A stretch of DNA of 15,001 bases from JACVRW01 sp035947555 (GCA_035947555.1 DASZJZ010000117.1:1-15001), one strand, 5' to 3'; shown: positions 1 to 7,880, counted from the stretch's first letter. Program-made: numbers and translations. Notes: generated by a model from the sequence alone, not told the origin.

Positions 1-134
1 ATGTAGTGGCGCCGCATCTTGCCGGAGATGTGGCCGAGGACCTCGTGCCCATTGTCGAGCTGGACCTTGAACATCGTGTTCGGGAGGGCCTCGACGATCT
101 CGCCCTCCATCTCGATCTTCTCTTCCTTGGGCAC
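1..134 (-). CDS. infA: Translation initiation factor IF-1, C-terminus cut by window edge
   Basis: IF-1 binds the 30S A site and helps IF-2 and IF-3 build the initiation complex. The visible 44 residues start VPKEEKIEMEGEIVEALPNT and continue through the family signatures NTMFKVQLDNGHEV and HISGKMRRHY, which is the OB-fold of IF-1. About 28 C-terminal residues lie beyond position 1, as the family is normally about 72 aa. The GTG at 134-132 is chosen because it gives the usual short N-terminus (canonical MAKEEK). A GAGG that overlaps the stop codon of the cold-shock gene lies 11 nt upstream. The gene sits 13 bp after the cold-shock gene and is probably co-transcribed with it. Identification is near certain; only the far end is missing. 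Confidence 0.96.
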   Translation of the reverse strand, partial: MPKEEKIEMEGEIVEALPNTMFKVQLDNGHEVLGHISGKMRRHY

Positions 135-147
135 GAGCGGGCGCGCC

Positions 148-351
148 TCAGATGAGGCGTACGTTCACCGCCTTCGGCCCCTTGTCGCCCGACTCCTCCT
201 CGTACTCGACCTTCGAGTTCTCCGCCAGGGACTTGAAGCCCTGTCCGTCGATGCCGGTGTAGTGAACGAACAGGTCCCGGTCACCATCATCGGGGGTGAT
301 GAAGCCGTAGCCCTTCTCGTCGTTGAACCACTTGACGGTTCCGGTAGGCAC
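148..351 (-). CDS. Cold-shock domain protein (CspA family), 67 aa
   Basis: This is a small single-stranded nucleic-acid-binding protein that works as an RNA chaperone. The protein begins VPTGTVKWFNDEKGYGFI and contains RNP1 (KGYGFI) and RNP2 (LFVHYT), the aromatic/basic strands of the cold-shock OB-fold. The 67-residue length is exactly that of bacterial Csp proteins. The GTG at 351-349 is chosen over longer in-frame starts back to 441 because the CSD begins immediately after it and an AGGAAGGG Shine-Dalgarno sequence ends 9 nt upstream. It is the first gene of a probable two-gene unit with infA, 13 bp downstream. The 215-bp space upstream probably holds its promoter and leader, but I could not identify a convincing -35/-10 pair there. 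Which of the paralogous csp genes this is cannot be told. Confidence 0.96.
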   Translation of the reverse strand: MPTGTVKWFNDEKGYGFITPDDGDRDLFVHYTGIDGQGFKSLAENSKVEYEEESGDKGPKAVNVRLI

Positions 352-472
352 GTGAACTGCCCCTTCCTGCGTGTGCCCGGTACTGCGAGTCCCGATGCAC
401 CTGCATATGCTGACAACGCCGACCCTGTGCCGGCCCAACAAGAGCGCACGCTACCAAGAGACCGATCCGCGC

Positions 473-493
473 GCACTCGGCCGAGCCGAGTGC
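473..493. repeat. Perfect 8-bp inverted repeat between the HIT gene and csp
   Basis: The arms GCACTCGG (473-480) and CCGAGTGC (486-493) are perfectly complementary around a 5-nt loop. The repeat lies downstream of the HIT stop codon (567) and upstream of csp (351) in the leftward direction. A second, weaker arm pair (508-514 with 525-531, CGGCGGA/TCCGCCG, 10-nt loop) lies beside it. Neither is followed by a T-tract, so they could be a U-less terminator for the long leftward operon, or structure in the csp leader. Both roles are inference. Confidence 0.4.
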
Positions 494-566
494 TTGCGGC
501 CGGGCGGCGGCGGACGCAAGGTCCTCCGCCGGGCGGGGGTCCAGCCGGGCGCGGCGTGCGGCCGGA

Positions 567-980
567 TCAGCCACCGCCGCGCAGCTCCGCCGCCACCTCG
601 GCGAGCGTGTCGCGTTCCGCCTCGCGCGGGCGGACCGGGAGCTGGAGCGGGTCGTCGTCGTAGCGCGGGATCACGTGGATGTGCAGGTGGAAGACCGTCT
701 GCCAGGCGGCCGGCTCGCAGCAGTTGAGGAGGTTCACTCCGTCGCAGCCGAGCCGGTCGCGCATCGTCAGTGCGAGCCGCTTGGACGCCTCGGCGGCATG
801 CCGCAGGTCGTCCTCGGGCGCCTCGTACAGGCTCCTCGAGTGGTTGCGGGGCACCACCAGAGCGTGGCCGCGGGTCCACGGGTTGAGGTCCATGAACGCG
901 ATCGCGTGGTCGTCCTCCTGGACGATCTCGGCGGGCAGCTCGCCCGCCACGATCTTGCAGAAGATGCAGTCGTCGGGCAT
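567..980 (-). CDS. HIT (histidine triad) family hydrolase
   Basis: The protein is 137 aa, near the usual HIT/HINT size of 110-140 aa. The histidine triad reads HLHIHVI, with His98, His100 and His102; His100 is the expected nucleophile. A CIFC pair (Cys5, Cys8) and His47 in PRNH match the zinc-binding variant of the HINT branch. Members hydrolyse purine nucleoside phosphoramidates or dinucleoside polyphosphates in the cytoplasm; the exact substrate cannot be read from sequence. The ATG at 980 gives the canonical N-terminus xDCIFCKI. It lies 16 bp after corA and is the last gene of the leftward operon before a 215-bp non-coding gap. Family assignment is secure and substrate is open. Confidence 0.95.
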   Translation of the reverse strand: MPDDCIFCKIVAGELPAEIVQEDDHAIAFMDLNPWTRGHALVVPRNHSRSLYEAPEDDLRHAAEASKRLALTMRDRLGCDGVNLLNCCEPAAWQTVFHLHIHVIPRYDDDPLQLPVRPREAERDTLAEVAAELRGGG

Positions 981-996
981 CCCGCCAACCTATCGG

Positions 997-1968
997 CTAT
1001 AGCCAGCCGACCCGCTTGAAATAGCGGTAGAGCCCGAAGCAGATCGCGGCCATCGCCGCCAGCACGAGCGGGTACCCGAACGTCCACCCGAGCTCCGGCA
1101 TGTGGTCGAAGTTCATGCCGTAGATGCCCGCGATCGCCGTGGGCACCGCGAGGATCGCCACGATGGCCGAGATGCGGCGCACGTCCTCGTTCTGGCGCAC
1201 CGTTACCTGGGCCAGGTTTGCTGAGAGGACGCTCGTCAGCAGGTCACGAAAGCTCTCGAGCTGGTCGTGGGCGCGCAGCAGGTGGTCGTTCACGTCCCGG
1301 AAGTACGTGCGCACCTCGGGGGGGATCACCTCGTACCGCCCCTTGGAGAGGCGGTCGACGGGCTCCACGAGCGGACCGACTGCCTGGTCGAACTCGAGCA
1401 CCTCCCGCTTCAGCTTGTAGATGCGCTCCGCCGGGTTGCCGCGCTCGCCGGAGAAGACCTGGTTCTCGATCTCGTCGATGTCCTCGCCGAGCCCAACGAG
1501 CGCCGGCACATAGTCGTCGACGACCTTGTCGACGATCGCGTGCAGCACCGCGCCGGGCCCATGGGCGAGCAGCTCGGGATCCTGCTCGAGCCGGTGGCGC
1601 ACGTCCCTGAGTTCGCTCGCCTCGCCGTGGCGCACGGTGATGATGTAGTCGTCGCCTAGGAAGATCAGGATCTCGGCGAGCCGAACCACCTCCTCGGGGT
1701 CCACGTAGCGGGCGGTCTTGAGCACGATGAACACCATGTCGTCGTAGACCTCGAGCTTCGGGCGCTGGTGGGCGTGGATGGCGTCCTCCACCGCCAGCTC
1801 GTGCAGGTCGAACTCGCGCCGGATGGAGTCGAACTCCTCCTCGGTCGGCTCGTACAGTCCGATCCAGGTGAACGCGCCCGGCTCGCGGCAGGCCTCCATC
1901 GCCTCGTGCACCGGCAGGGCGCCGTCGCGGCGGTGGCCCCCCTCGTAGACGGCGCAGTCGACGATCAT
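997..1968 (-). CDS. corA: CorA-family Mg2+/divalent cation transporter
   Basis: CorA proteins are homopentameric inner-membrane channels for Mg2+ (also Co2+ or Ni2+). The 323-aa protein has the standard layout: a large acidic cytoplasmic N-terminal domain (about 1-265) with long helices, then two transmembrane helices near the C-terminus (about 267-283 and 297-315). The signature GMN motif sits at 284-286, at the end of the first helix (IYGMNF), followed by a short periplasmic loop MPELGWTFGYP. The C-terminus ends with the usual basic tail (YRYFKRVGWL). The ATG overlaps the cca stop in an ATGA at 1965-1968, so translation is probably coupled. Zinc-exporting CorA relatives (ZntB) share the fold and cannot be excluded completely. 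Confidence 0.95.
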   Translation of the reverse strand: MIVDCAVYEGGHRRDGALPVHEAMEACREPGAFTWIGLYEPTEEEFDSIRREFDLHELAVEDAIHAHQRPKLEVYDDMVFIVLKTARYVDPEEVVRLAEILIFLGDDYIITVRHGEASELRDVRHRLEQDPELLAHGPGAVLHAIVDKVVDDYVPALVGLGEDIDEIENQVFSGERGNPAERIYKLKREVLEFDQAVGPLVEPVDRLSKGRYEVIPPEVRTYFRDVNDHLLRAHDQLESFRDLLTSVLSANLAQVTVRQNEDVRRISAIVAILAVPTAIAGIYGMNFDHMPELGWTFGYPLVLAAMAAICFGLYRYFKRVGWL

Positions 1969-3341
1969 GCGACCAGCGTACGCGCGACCGCAACCGCCTC
2001 GTCGCGCGTCGCCACCTCGCCCGCGTAGGCGGCCTCGGTCAGCTCGGCCAGCAGGCGGCCCAGCTCGGGGCCGGGCTCGATCCCGAGTTCGCGGGCCAGC
2101 TCGTCGCCACGGATCGGGAGCCCCGGCGGGCCGTGCTCGCGCCAGTCGAGAGCCGCGCGCATCAGCTCCCTGGCCAGCTCGAGGTGGGCCTCGGTGGCCT
2201 CACCGGCGCGGCGCCCCCCGGTGGCGAGGCGGTCGGCGCAGGACAGGAGCGTGACCTCAACCTCGACCGGGCTGGTGTGGGCCAGGTAGCGGTAGACCCG
2301 GCGCCGGTCGAGCGGTCGCTCGTGCACCAGGAAGCCGAGGGCCAGATGATGGCGCGTGAGGCCCTCGAGGAAGCGCGCCAGGCGATCGCTCGTGCGGAGG
2401 CGGCGGCAGAGCGAGCGGATCATCCGCTCGCCGAGCCGGTCGTGGCCGATGAAGGTGATCCGGCCGTCGGGTCTGGTTGCGCGAGTGGCCGGCTTGCCGA
2501 TGTCGTGCAGGAGCGCGCCGAAGCGGAGGGCCTGGGCGCGGGTGAGCTCGTCGGCGAGCGGCTCGTCGAGGATGCGCCCGAGGCGGCCCGCGTCCTCCGG
2601 GCCGAACACGTCCTCCAGGCGACCCTCGAGCTCGATCTCCTGAGCGAGCACCTCGAGCGTGTGGTCGTACACGTCGAGGTGGTGGTAGTGCGACTGCTCG
2701 ACGTCGTGGAGCTCGTTCAGCTCGGGAAGGACGGCTGCGAGCAGGCCGAGCCGATCCGCGAGCGCCAGGCCCTCGAGGGCGCCGTCGGCGATGACGAGGC
2801 GGCGGAGCTCGGCGAAGATGCGCTCGCCGGCGGCGGTGGCTGTCCTCGGGGCCGCCTCCGCGGTGAGGCGCTCGGTCTCCGGGTCGGCCCGGAAGCCCAG
2901 CTCGGCGGCGAAGCGGGCCAGGCGGAGCGGGCGGAGGGGGTCGCGCTCGTAGGCCTGCGGGCCGAGGACGCGAAGGATCCGGGCGTCGAGGTCGGCGCGG
3001 CCGGCGAGCGGGTCGATGAGCTCGCCGGCGGCCACGTCCAGGCTTTCAGGCAATGTCGTGTACCGGGCCATGGCATTCACGCTGAAGTCCCTCTTCCTGA
3101 GGTCCTCGTCGATGGTCTCCCCCTGAAGAGGAGAGAAATCCCATATCTGGTCGTGGCGCCGGTCGATCACCCGCCAGGCCCCGAACGTCTCCGACAGCCG
3201 GAACACCGGCCCTCCCACGCGGGTGGCGATGGCTCGCGCCACGGGTGCCGGGTCGCCCGCCACCGCCACGTCCACGTCGCGCACCGGCCGGCCCAGCAGC
3301 TCGTCGCGCACCGCGCCGCCGACGATCCAGGTGTCGGTCAC
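1965..3341 (-). CDS. cca: CCA tRNA nucleotidyltransferase (poly(A) polymerase family) with HD domain
   Basis: This enzyme adds or repairs the 3' CCA of tRNA using CTP and ATP. The N-terminal class II nucleotidyltransferase domain shows GGAVRDELLG (8-17) and the metal-binding DVD (Asp22, Asp24), then RKRDFSVNAMA (82-92), RDPLRPLRLARFAAELGF (133-150) and the ERIFAEL helix (173-179). An HD phosphohydrolase-like domain follows with LLHDIGKP (His279-Asp280). The length of 458 aa fits HD-containing bacterial CCA enzymes. The GTG start at 3341 overlaps the alr stop as GTGA and gives the expected short N-terminus (TDTWIVGGAVRD). Longer in-frame starts up to 4094 would lie inside alr in another frame and are rejected. 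A-adding-only or CC-adding-only relatives share these motifs, so CCA specificity is likely but not proven. Confidence 0.93.
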   Translation of the reverse strand: MTDTWIVGGAVRDELLGRPVRDVDVAVAGDPAPVARAIATRVGGPVFRLSETFGAWRVIDRRHDQIWDFSPLQGETIDEDLRKRDFSVNAMARYTTLPESLDVAAGELIDPLAGRADLDARILRVLGPQAYERDPLRPLRLARFAAELGFRADPETERLTAEAAPRTATAAGERIFAELRRLVIADGALEGLALADRLGLLAAVLPELNELHDVEQSHYHHLDVYDHTLEVLAQEIELEGRLEDVFGPEDAGRLGRILDEPLADELTRAQALRFGALLHDIGKPATRATRPDGRITFIGHDRLGERMIRSLCRRLRTSDRLARFLEGLTRHHLALGFLVHERPLDRRRVYRYLAHTSPVEVEVTLLSCADRLATGGRRAGEATEAHLELARELMRAALDWREHGPPGLPIRGDELARELGIEPGPELGRLLAELTEAAYAGEVATRDEAVAVARTLVA

Positions 3342-4381
3342 CGCACGTGCTCGCGGCGCACCCGCGGCAGGAGACCGGTCGTGATCTCGTAGTTGATCGT
3401 CCCGAGCAGGCGCGCCACCTCCTCGGCCAGGATCCGCTCCTCCCCTTGGCGGCCGATCAGGACCACCGGGTCCCCCACCTCCACGTCGGTGTCTGCGCCC
3501 AGCGCAACCGTCACGCTGTCCATGCTGACGGTGCCCGCCACCGGATGCCTGCGGCCGCGGATCAGGACGTCGCACTGGTTCGTCAGCCCGCGCCGCCAGC
3601 CGTCCCCGTAGCCGATCGGCACGGTGGCCACCCAGCAGCGCTCGCGGGCGGTCCAGCGCCGGCCGTAGCCGGCCGAGTCGCCCGGCTCGAAGCGGCGCAC
3701 GGCGGCCACCCAGGAGTGGAGCGAGAGGGCCGGCTCCAGCCCGCGCAGCTCCGGGTCCTCGTGGAAGGGGTCCAGGCCGTAGATGGCGATCCCGCAGCGG
3801 ACCATGTCGAAGTGGGACGCCTCGTCGCGCAGGGCGGCCGCGCTGTTGGCGGCGTGCACCAGGACGTCGTCGCGCCCGGCCTCCTCCACGAAGCTCCGGA
3901 AGGCCTCGAGCTGAGCCGGGAACAGGTCGTCGTCCGGCTCGTCCGCGGTGGCGAAGTGGGTCATGAGCCCGACTACGTTCGGGCCCGCCGCCAGCCGCAG
4001 CGCCTCCGTTCGGTCCTTGGTGCCGAGCCGGCCCATCCCGGTGTCGAGCTTCACGTGCACGCGCGGGGCGGCTGCGGCCACCTCCTCGGTCCACGCGACC
4101 ACGTCGGCGTCGGCGTCGACGGCGGTGCGGAGCTCGTCGCGGGTGAGGGCGCCCAGCACCAGAACGGGCACCGCCACCCCCTGGTCGCGCAGCTCACGGG
4201 CCTCGTCCGCGGTGGCCACGGCAAGCCAGGTGGCTCCGCCCGCCAGTGCGGCGCTCCCCACCGGCCCGTGCCCGTACCCGTTCGCCTTCACGACGGCGCA
4301 CAGCGGCTTCGGAAGCCGGGCGCAGTTGCGCTCGATCGCGCCGAGGTCGACCTGGGCGACGGCCCGAGCGCCCCCGCTCAC
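3338..4381 (-). CDS. alr: Alanine racemase, PLP-dependent
   Basis: Alr converts L-Ala to D-Ala for peptidoglycan stem peptides. In this 347-aa protein the PLP lysine is Lys32 in VVKANGYGHG, in the N-terminal TIM barrel. KLDTGMGRLG (111-120) holds the lysine usually carbamylated and the arginine that contacts substrate. The second catalytic residue, the tyrosine from the partner subunit, is Tyr239 in DSAGYGRRW. PIGYGDGW and SMDS (286-289) follow, and the C-terminal beta domain ends INYEITTGLLPRVRREHV. The usual MDQ after the beta domain entry is MDS here, a mild variant. The GTG start overlaps the stop of the CBS gene (GTGA, 4378-4381), and its own stop overlaps the cca start. At 347 aa it is slightly short for the family but complete. 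Confidence 0.97.
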   Translation of the reverse strand: MSGGARAVAQVDLGAIERNCARLPKPLCAVVKANGYGHGPVGSAALAGGATWLAVATADEARELRDQGVAVPVLVLGALTRDELRTAVDADADVVAWTEEVAAAAPRVHVKLDTGMGRLGTKDRTEALRLAAGPNVVGLMTHFATADEPDDDLFPAQLEAFRSFVEEAGRDDVLVHAANSAAALRDEASHFDMVRCGIAIYGLDPFHEDPELRGLEPALSLHSWVAAVRRFEPGDSAGYGRRWTARERCWVATVPIGYGDGWRRGLTNQCDVLIRGRRHPVAGTVSMDSVTVALGADTDVEVGDPVVLIGRQGEERILAEEVARLLGTINYEITTGLLPRVRREHVR

Positions 4382-4836
4382 GCGGCGAGCGCGCCGAGCA
4401 CGTCCACGCGCGTGACGACCCCGACGAGGCGCCCGTCCTCGACCACGGGCAGGCGGTTGTGACCCGTCTCGTGGATGAGGCGCGCCGCCTCCTGCACGGT
4501 CGTGTCGGGCGAGACCGTGTCGGGGTCGGTGGACATCATGTCCTCGGCCTTGGAGGCGAAGGCCTTGCGCAGGCGCTCCTCGAAGCGACCCAGCGGCTCG
4601 AGGAAGACCGTCCCGCCGAAGAGATTGATGTAGTGGGGGATGTGGAGGTCGCCCTGGTCGTCGGGGAGAACGAGGTCGGCCTCGGTGACGATGCCCACGA
4701 CGCGGCCGTCGTCGTCCACCACGGGGACGCCGGGGAGCTCGTTGTCGCGGAGCGTCGCCACGACTTCCTCGACGGGGCTGTCTCGCCGCACGGTGGCGGG
4801 CTCGGGGTCCATGATGTCCCGCACGGTCACGGGCAT
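4378..4836 (-). CDS. Tandem CBS-domain protein, 152 aa
   Basis: The protein consists only of a pair of CBS motifs (Bateman module). The first covers about residues 3-60 (VRDIMDPEPATVRRDSPVEE to GIVTEADL) and the second about 95-150 (DMMSTDPDTVSPDTTVQEAA to GVVTRVDVLGAL). They are separated by a linker of about 35 residues with the sequence HIPHYINLFGGTVFLEPL. Bateman modules usually bind adenine nucleotides (AMP, ATP, SAM, sometimes c-di-AMP) and regulate a partner. No effector domain is attached, so the partner is unknown. The ATG lies 15 bp after nnr, and the gene is coupled to alr by a GTGA overlap. Placement between nnr and alr suggests co-expression with cell-wall and repair genes; a regulatory link to them is only inference. 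Confidence 0.93.
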   Translation of the reverse strand: MPVTVRDIMDPEPATVRRDSPVEEVVATLRDNELPGVPVVDDDGRVVGIVTEADLVLPDDQGDLHIPHYINLFGGTVFLEPLGRFEERLRKAFASKAEDMMSTDPDTVSPDTTVQEAARLIHETGHNRLPVVEDGRLVGVVTRVDVLGALAA

Positions 4837-4851
4837 TTCCGGTGCGTGAGG

Positions 4852-6360
4852 CTACCGAAGGGTCAATCCCTGGGGGAGCGACTCGATCACGTCACCCGCC
4901 ATGACGTGGTCCACCCCGTAGCGCTCCGCCGCTGCGCGGGCCGCCAGCACGTGCGCCAGCGCGCCCAGGCAGGCCGCCTCGAAGGCCTCCAGGCGCTTTG
5001 CCAGCAGCGCCCCGATCAGGCCGGAGAGCACGTCGCCCGTGCCCGCGGTGGCGAGGGCCGGGGTGGCGCCCCGGTTCACCGCCACCGCGCCGTCCGGCAG
5101 CGCCACGATCGTGTCGTCGCCCTTCAGGAGCACCACCGCACCGCTCCGCTCGGCCGCCTCGCGCACCGACGCCAGCCGTCTGCGCGCCACCTCCTCAGAG
5201 GGGCGCTCGAGCAGGCGCCCCAGCTCGCCCTCATGCGGAGTGAGGACGGTGGGGGCCTCGCGCTCGCGGAACAGCTCCAGGCGTCCGGCGTGGGCGTTCA
5301 GGCCGTCGGCGTCCACGAGCAACGGCGCCTCCACCCCGCGCGCCACGCCACGGGCGAACTCCTGCGCCCCCTCGTCGCGTCCCAGGCCCGGGCCGAGCAC
5401 CACAGCGCCGGCGCGCTCGGCCATCTCCTCCACTACCTGGACGCCCTCGGGCGTGTGGAAGCCGCCGGCGTCCGGCAGTCCGCGGCTCATCTGCTCGAGC
5501 AGGCGCAGGTCCACGGCCGGCTGCGCCGGGCCTGGCACCGCCACCTGCACGTACCCGGCGCCGGCCCGCTGCGCCGAGCGCGCCGCCATGGTGGGCGCGC
5601 CGGTCAGGCCGAGCGATCCGCCGGCCACCACCACCACGCCCGACGCGAACTTGGAGCCAGACCGCTCTCGCCGGGGATAGAGCTCGAGCACCCGCTCCGA
5701 GATGAGCCCGGCGCGCCCGGCGCCCGGCCCCCCGCGCGGGATGCCGATCCCGACCGTCTCGACTCGCCCGGCATGGCTCTTGCCGGGCTCGACATACAGC
5801 CCGACCTTCGGCCCGTGGAACGTGGCCGTTGTGCCGGCGCGCACGGCCTCTCCCTCCACCTCGCCGGTCGAGGCGTTCACGCCGGAGGGCACGTCGCAGG
5901 CCACCACCGGCGCGTCCTGGGCGTTGATCGCCGCGATCGCGGACGCCAGCGGCTCACGCGGGGAGCCCTCGAAGCCGGTGCCGAGCAGGGCGTCCACCAC
6001 CGCGCCGGACCCGTCGAGGCGCTCGGCGGCGAAGGGCTCAGGTGGGGCGCCTGGGAGGCGCTCGAGGTTGGTGCGGGCGTCGCCCTTCAGGTCTGCGAGG
6101 TCGGCGGCGGCGAGCGCGTCGACCTCGTGGCCATCCTCCCGCAGCAGCCGCGCCACGACGAGGCCGTCGCCCCCGTTGTTGCCCTTCCCCACCACCACCC
6201 GAATCGGCCCGGGCCGCGCCGCGGCGGCGGTCACCCGGGCCAGGCCGAGGCCGGCCCGCTCCATCAGGTCGAGCGACGGCACGCCCTGCTCGTCTATCGC
6301 CCAGGCGTCCGCGGCCCGCATCTCGGCCGCCTCGAACAGGGGGTCGAGCCAGTCCCTCAC
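4852..6360 (-). CDS. nnr: Bifunctional NAD(P)HX epimerase / ADP-dependent NAD(P)HX dehydratase
   Basis: Nnr repairs hydrated NADH and NADPH: the N-terminal YjeF_N domain epimerises R- to S-NAD(P)HX and the C-terminal ribokinase-like domain dehydrates the S form using ADP. The 502-aa length matches the fused bacterial enzyme (about 500-515 aa). The N-terminal domain starts WLDPLFEAAEMRAADAWAI and has the nucleotide loop GKGNNGGDGL (58-67). The C-terminal domain from about 220 shows VVVVAGGSLGLTGAP, VLGPGLGRDEG, LLVDADGLNAHAG, VLTPHEGELGRLL and the GTGDVLSGLIGALL anion-hole motif. The GTG at 6360 overlaps the acpS TGA (GTGA). A longer reading back to 6720 would only be acpS out of frame. Pairing with acpS and alr is common in bacteria. 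Confidence 0.96.
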   Translation of the reverse strand: MRDWLDPLFEAAEMRAADAWAIDEQGVPSLDLMERAGLGLARVTAAAARPGPIRVVVGKGNNGGDGLVVARLLREDGHEVDALAAADLADLKGDARTNLERLPGAPPEPFAAERLDGSGAVVDALLGTGFEGSPREPLASAIAAINAQDAPVVACDVPSGVNASTGEVEGEAVRAGTTATFHGPKVGLYVEPGKSHAGRVETVGIGIPRGGPGAGRAGLISERVLELYPRRERSGSKFASGVVVVAGGSLGLTGAPTMAARSAQRAGAGYVQVAVPGPAQPAVDLRLLEQMSRGLPDAGGFHTPEGVQVVEEMAERAGAVVLGPGLGRDEGAQEFARGVARGVEAPLLVDADGLNAHAGRLELFREREAPTVLTPHEGELGRLLERPSEEVARRRLASVREAAERSGAVVLLKGDDTIVALPDGAVAVNRGATPALATAGTGDVLSGLIGALLAKRLEAFEAACLGALAHVLAARAAAERYGVDHVMAGDVIESLPQGLTLR

Positions 6361-6710
6361 TGCAGCGCGGCCACCGCAGCGGCCAGCGTGTCCGTGTGCG
6401 TCAGCGACACGCTCACCGAGGCCCCGAGCTCCGCCGCGCGAGCCGCCGCGCTGCCGCTGAGCCTGACCTCGGGCGCCGCTCCGGTCGCCACCACCTCCAC
6501 GTCCCGGAAGCTCCAAGCCGTGAGCCCCAGGGCCTTCGCCACCGCCTCCTTCGCGCAGAAGCGCGCCGCGAGGTGCATCACGGGCCGGGCCCGGGTGGAG
6601 GCGTACTCCCGCTCGGCCTCGGTGAACAGCCGCTCCGCCAGCCGCGGCCTTCGCTCGAGCGCCTGCTCCAGGCGCTCCACCTCCAGGAGGTCGATGCCGA
6701 CGCCGCTCAC
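6357..6710 (-). CDS. acpS: Holo-[acyl-carrier-protein] synthase
   Basis: AcpS transfers 4'-phosphopantetheine from CoA to the serine of acyl carrier protein. The 117-aa size fits the trimeric bacterial AcpS group. The N-terminus VGIDLLEVERLEQ carries the metal-binding Asp7. The second signature FCAKEAVAKALG (51-62) carries Glu55 and the CoA-contacting lysine. The C-terminus VSLTHTDTLAAAVAAL matches the SISH(T/D)...A.A.V strand of the family. The start is GTG at 6710, giving the normal MxxVGID N-terminus. It follows the histidine kinase stop by 19 bp and overlaps the nnr start by 4 nt, so the two are likely translationally coupled. Confidence 0.96.
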   Translation of the reverse strand: MSGVGIDLLEVERLEQALERRPRLAERLFTEAEREYASTRARPVMHLAARFCAKEAVAKALGLTAWSFRDVEVVATGAAPEVRLSGSAAARAAELGASVSVSLTHTDTLAAAVAALQ

Positions 6711-6729
6711 GGCGGCGCAAGCTACCGCC

Positions 6730-7842
6730 TCAACGGGGCATCGTGAACCTGAAGGCGCTGCCGCGCCCGCCGGCGGGCTCGACCCAGATCCGTCCGCCGT
6801 GCGCCTCGACGATGCGCCGGCACACCGCCAGTCCGATCCCGGCCCCCTCGATGGAGGCGTTCGCGCGCGAGAACATGCCGAAGATGCGGGTCGCCTGATC
6901 GGGATCGACCCCGGGCCCGTTGTCGCGCACAGTCACCACCCACTCCTGGCTGTCGCGCAGCGCCGATACCTCCACCCGAAGCGGCTCGTCGCCGCGAAAC
7001 TTCACGGCGTTGCCCACGAGGTTCTGGAGAACCCGGCGCAGCTGGCGCGGGTCGCCGGTCACCTCCGGCAGCTCACCCACCTCGAGCGCGGCGCCGGCGC
7101 CCTCCAGGCTGGGCCGGAGGTCCTCCGCCACCTCGTCCATCAGCCGGCCGAGGGCCACCCGCTCGCTGCTCAGCTCGCCCGCTTGCGCGTAGACGAGCAC
7201 GCCGTCGATGAGGTCGCGCGCCCGGTCGGTGCTCTCCCGCAGCTGCCGCAGCACCCCGACCGGCGGCGGCTCCTCGGCGCGCCGCTCGAGCATCCCGACG
7301 AGGAGCGCGATGCCGGCGATCGGCTCGCTCAGGTCGTGGGCGACCACGTCGGCGTAGCGGCGCAGGTCGGCCTCCATGCGCCGCTGCTCGGTCACGTCGG
7401 TGAGGAAGTTGACGAGCCCGTCGCCGAGCCTCGCGCTGCGCTGCACGAACGTGCCGAGCATGTAGCCGTCGCCGAACGGCGTGTCGTAGGTGACCTCGTG
7501 GACCCAGGGCTCGCCGGTGTCGCAGACGCGGACGTACGCGTCGAAGGCGCGGCTGCCGCGCATGCGTGGAAGCGCCTCCAGCAGCGTGTACCGGTCGCGC
7601 GTCGCGGCCGGCAAGCGGAAGGCGTGCAGGATCGACGGGTTGCCGTAGCCGAACGAGAAGTCGACGATGCGCCCCTCGCCGTCACGGATGGCCCACAGCA
7701 CGCCGACCAGGTCCGGGAAGCCGTCGAACAGGGCCCGGAAGCCGGCGGCCCCTTGCTCGCCCAGGAGCTCGACGAGCTTCGGATCCTCTCCCCAGTGCTC
7801 GAGTTCGAACCCGGCGTCCCGGTCGGCCACCGGGCGGAGCAT
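6730..7842 (-). CDS. PAS-domain sensor histidine kinase, cytoplasmic, orphan
   Basis: The 370-aa protein has no transmembrane segment. Residues about 35-152 look like a PAS sensor ending in the usual PAS/PAC exit VNFLTDVTEQRRMEADL. The HisKA dimerisation domain has the phosphoacceptor His169 in VVAHDLSEPIAG, a form common in phytochrome-type kinases. The ATPase domain shows the N box (LQNLVGNAVKF, Asn274 and Asn278), G1 (DNGPG, 307-311) and G2 (GAGIGLAVCRRIVEAHGG, 333-350). All catalytic elements are present. The ATG at 7842 is preferred; extension to 8097 would read through the divergent zinc-ribbon gene with Arg-rich, non-conserved sequence. No clear Shine-Dalgarno precedes it. No response regulator gene lies in the window, so its partner is unknown. 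It leads the acpS-nnr-CBS-alr-cca-corA-HIT run. Confidence 0.93.
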   Translation of the reverse strand: MLRPVADRDAGFELEHWGEDPKLVELLGEQGAAGFRALFDGFPDLVGVLWAIRDGEGRIVDFSFGYGNPSILHAFRLPAATRDRYTLLEALPRMRGSRAFDAYVRVCDTGEPWVHEVTYDTPFGDGYMLGTFVQRSARLGDGLVNFLTDVTEQRRMEADLRRYADVVAHDLSEPIAGIALLVGMLERRAEEPPPVGVLRQLRESTDRARDLIDGVLVYAQAGELSSERVALGRLMDEVAEDLRPSLEGAGAALEVGELPEVTGDPRQLRRVLQNLVGNAVKFRGDEPLRVEVSALRDSQEWVVTVRDNGPGVDPDQATRIFGMFSRANASIEGAGIGLAVCRRIVEAHGGRIWVEPAGGRGSAFRFTMPR

Positions 7843-7874
7843 AGGAGCAGCGGCCGGGCCGGCGGAGCGCCGCC

Positions 7875-7880
7875 TAGACT
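7875..7880 (+). promoter_or_regulatory. Candidate -10 element (TAGACT) for a leaderless GTG start
   Basis: TAGACT fits the actinobacterial TANNNT -10 consensus. It ends 7 nt before the GTG at 7888, which is the spacing expected when transcription begins on the start codon itself. No Shine-Dalgarno is visible upstream of that GTG, consistent with a leaderless mRNA. No good -35 hexamer is seen. It lies in the 45-bp gap between the divergent kinase and zinc-ribbon genes. Confidence 0.45.

Noticed and set aside
2133..3392. A 419-codon plus-strand open frame over cca
   Set aside because: It is antisense to cca, whose nucleotidyltransferase and HD motifs are intact. The product is Glu/Val/Ala-rich with no recognisable domain.
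3342..4094. An N-terminal extension of cca into alr
   Set aside because: It lies in another frame inside alr, gives Arg/Gly-rich sequence, and the GTGA-coupled start at 3341 matches the family N-terminus.
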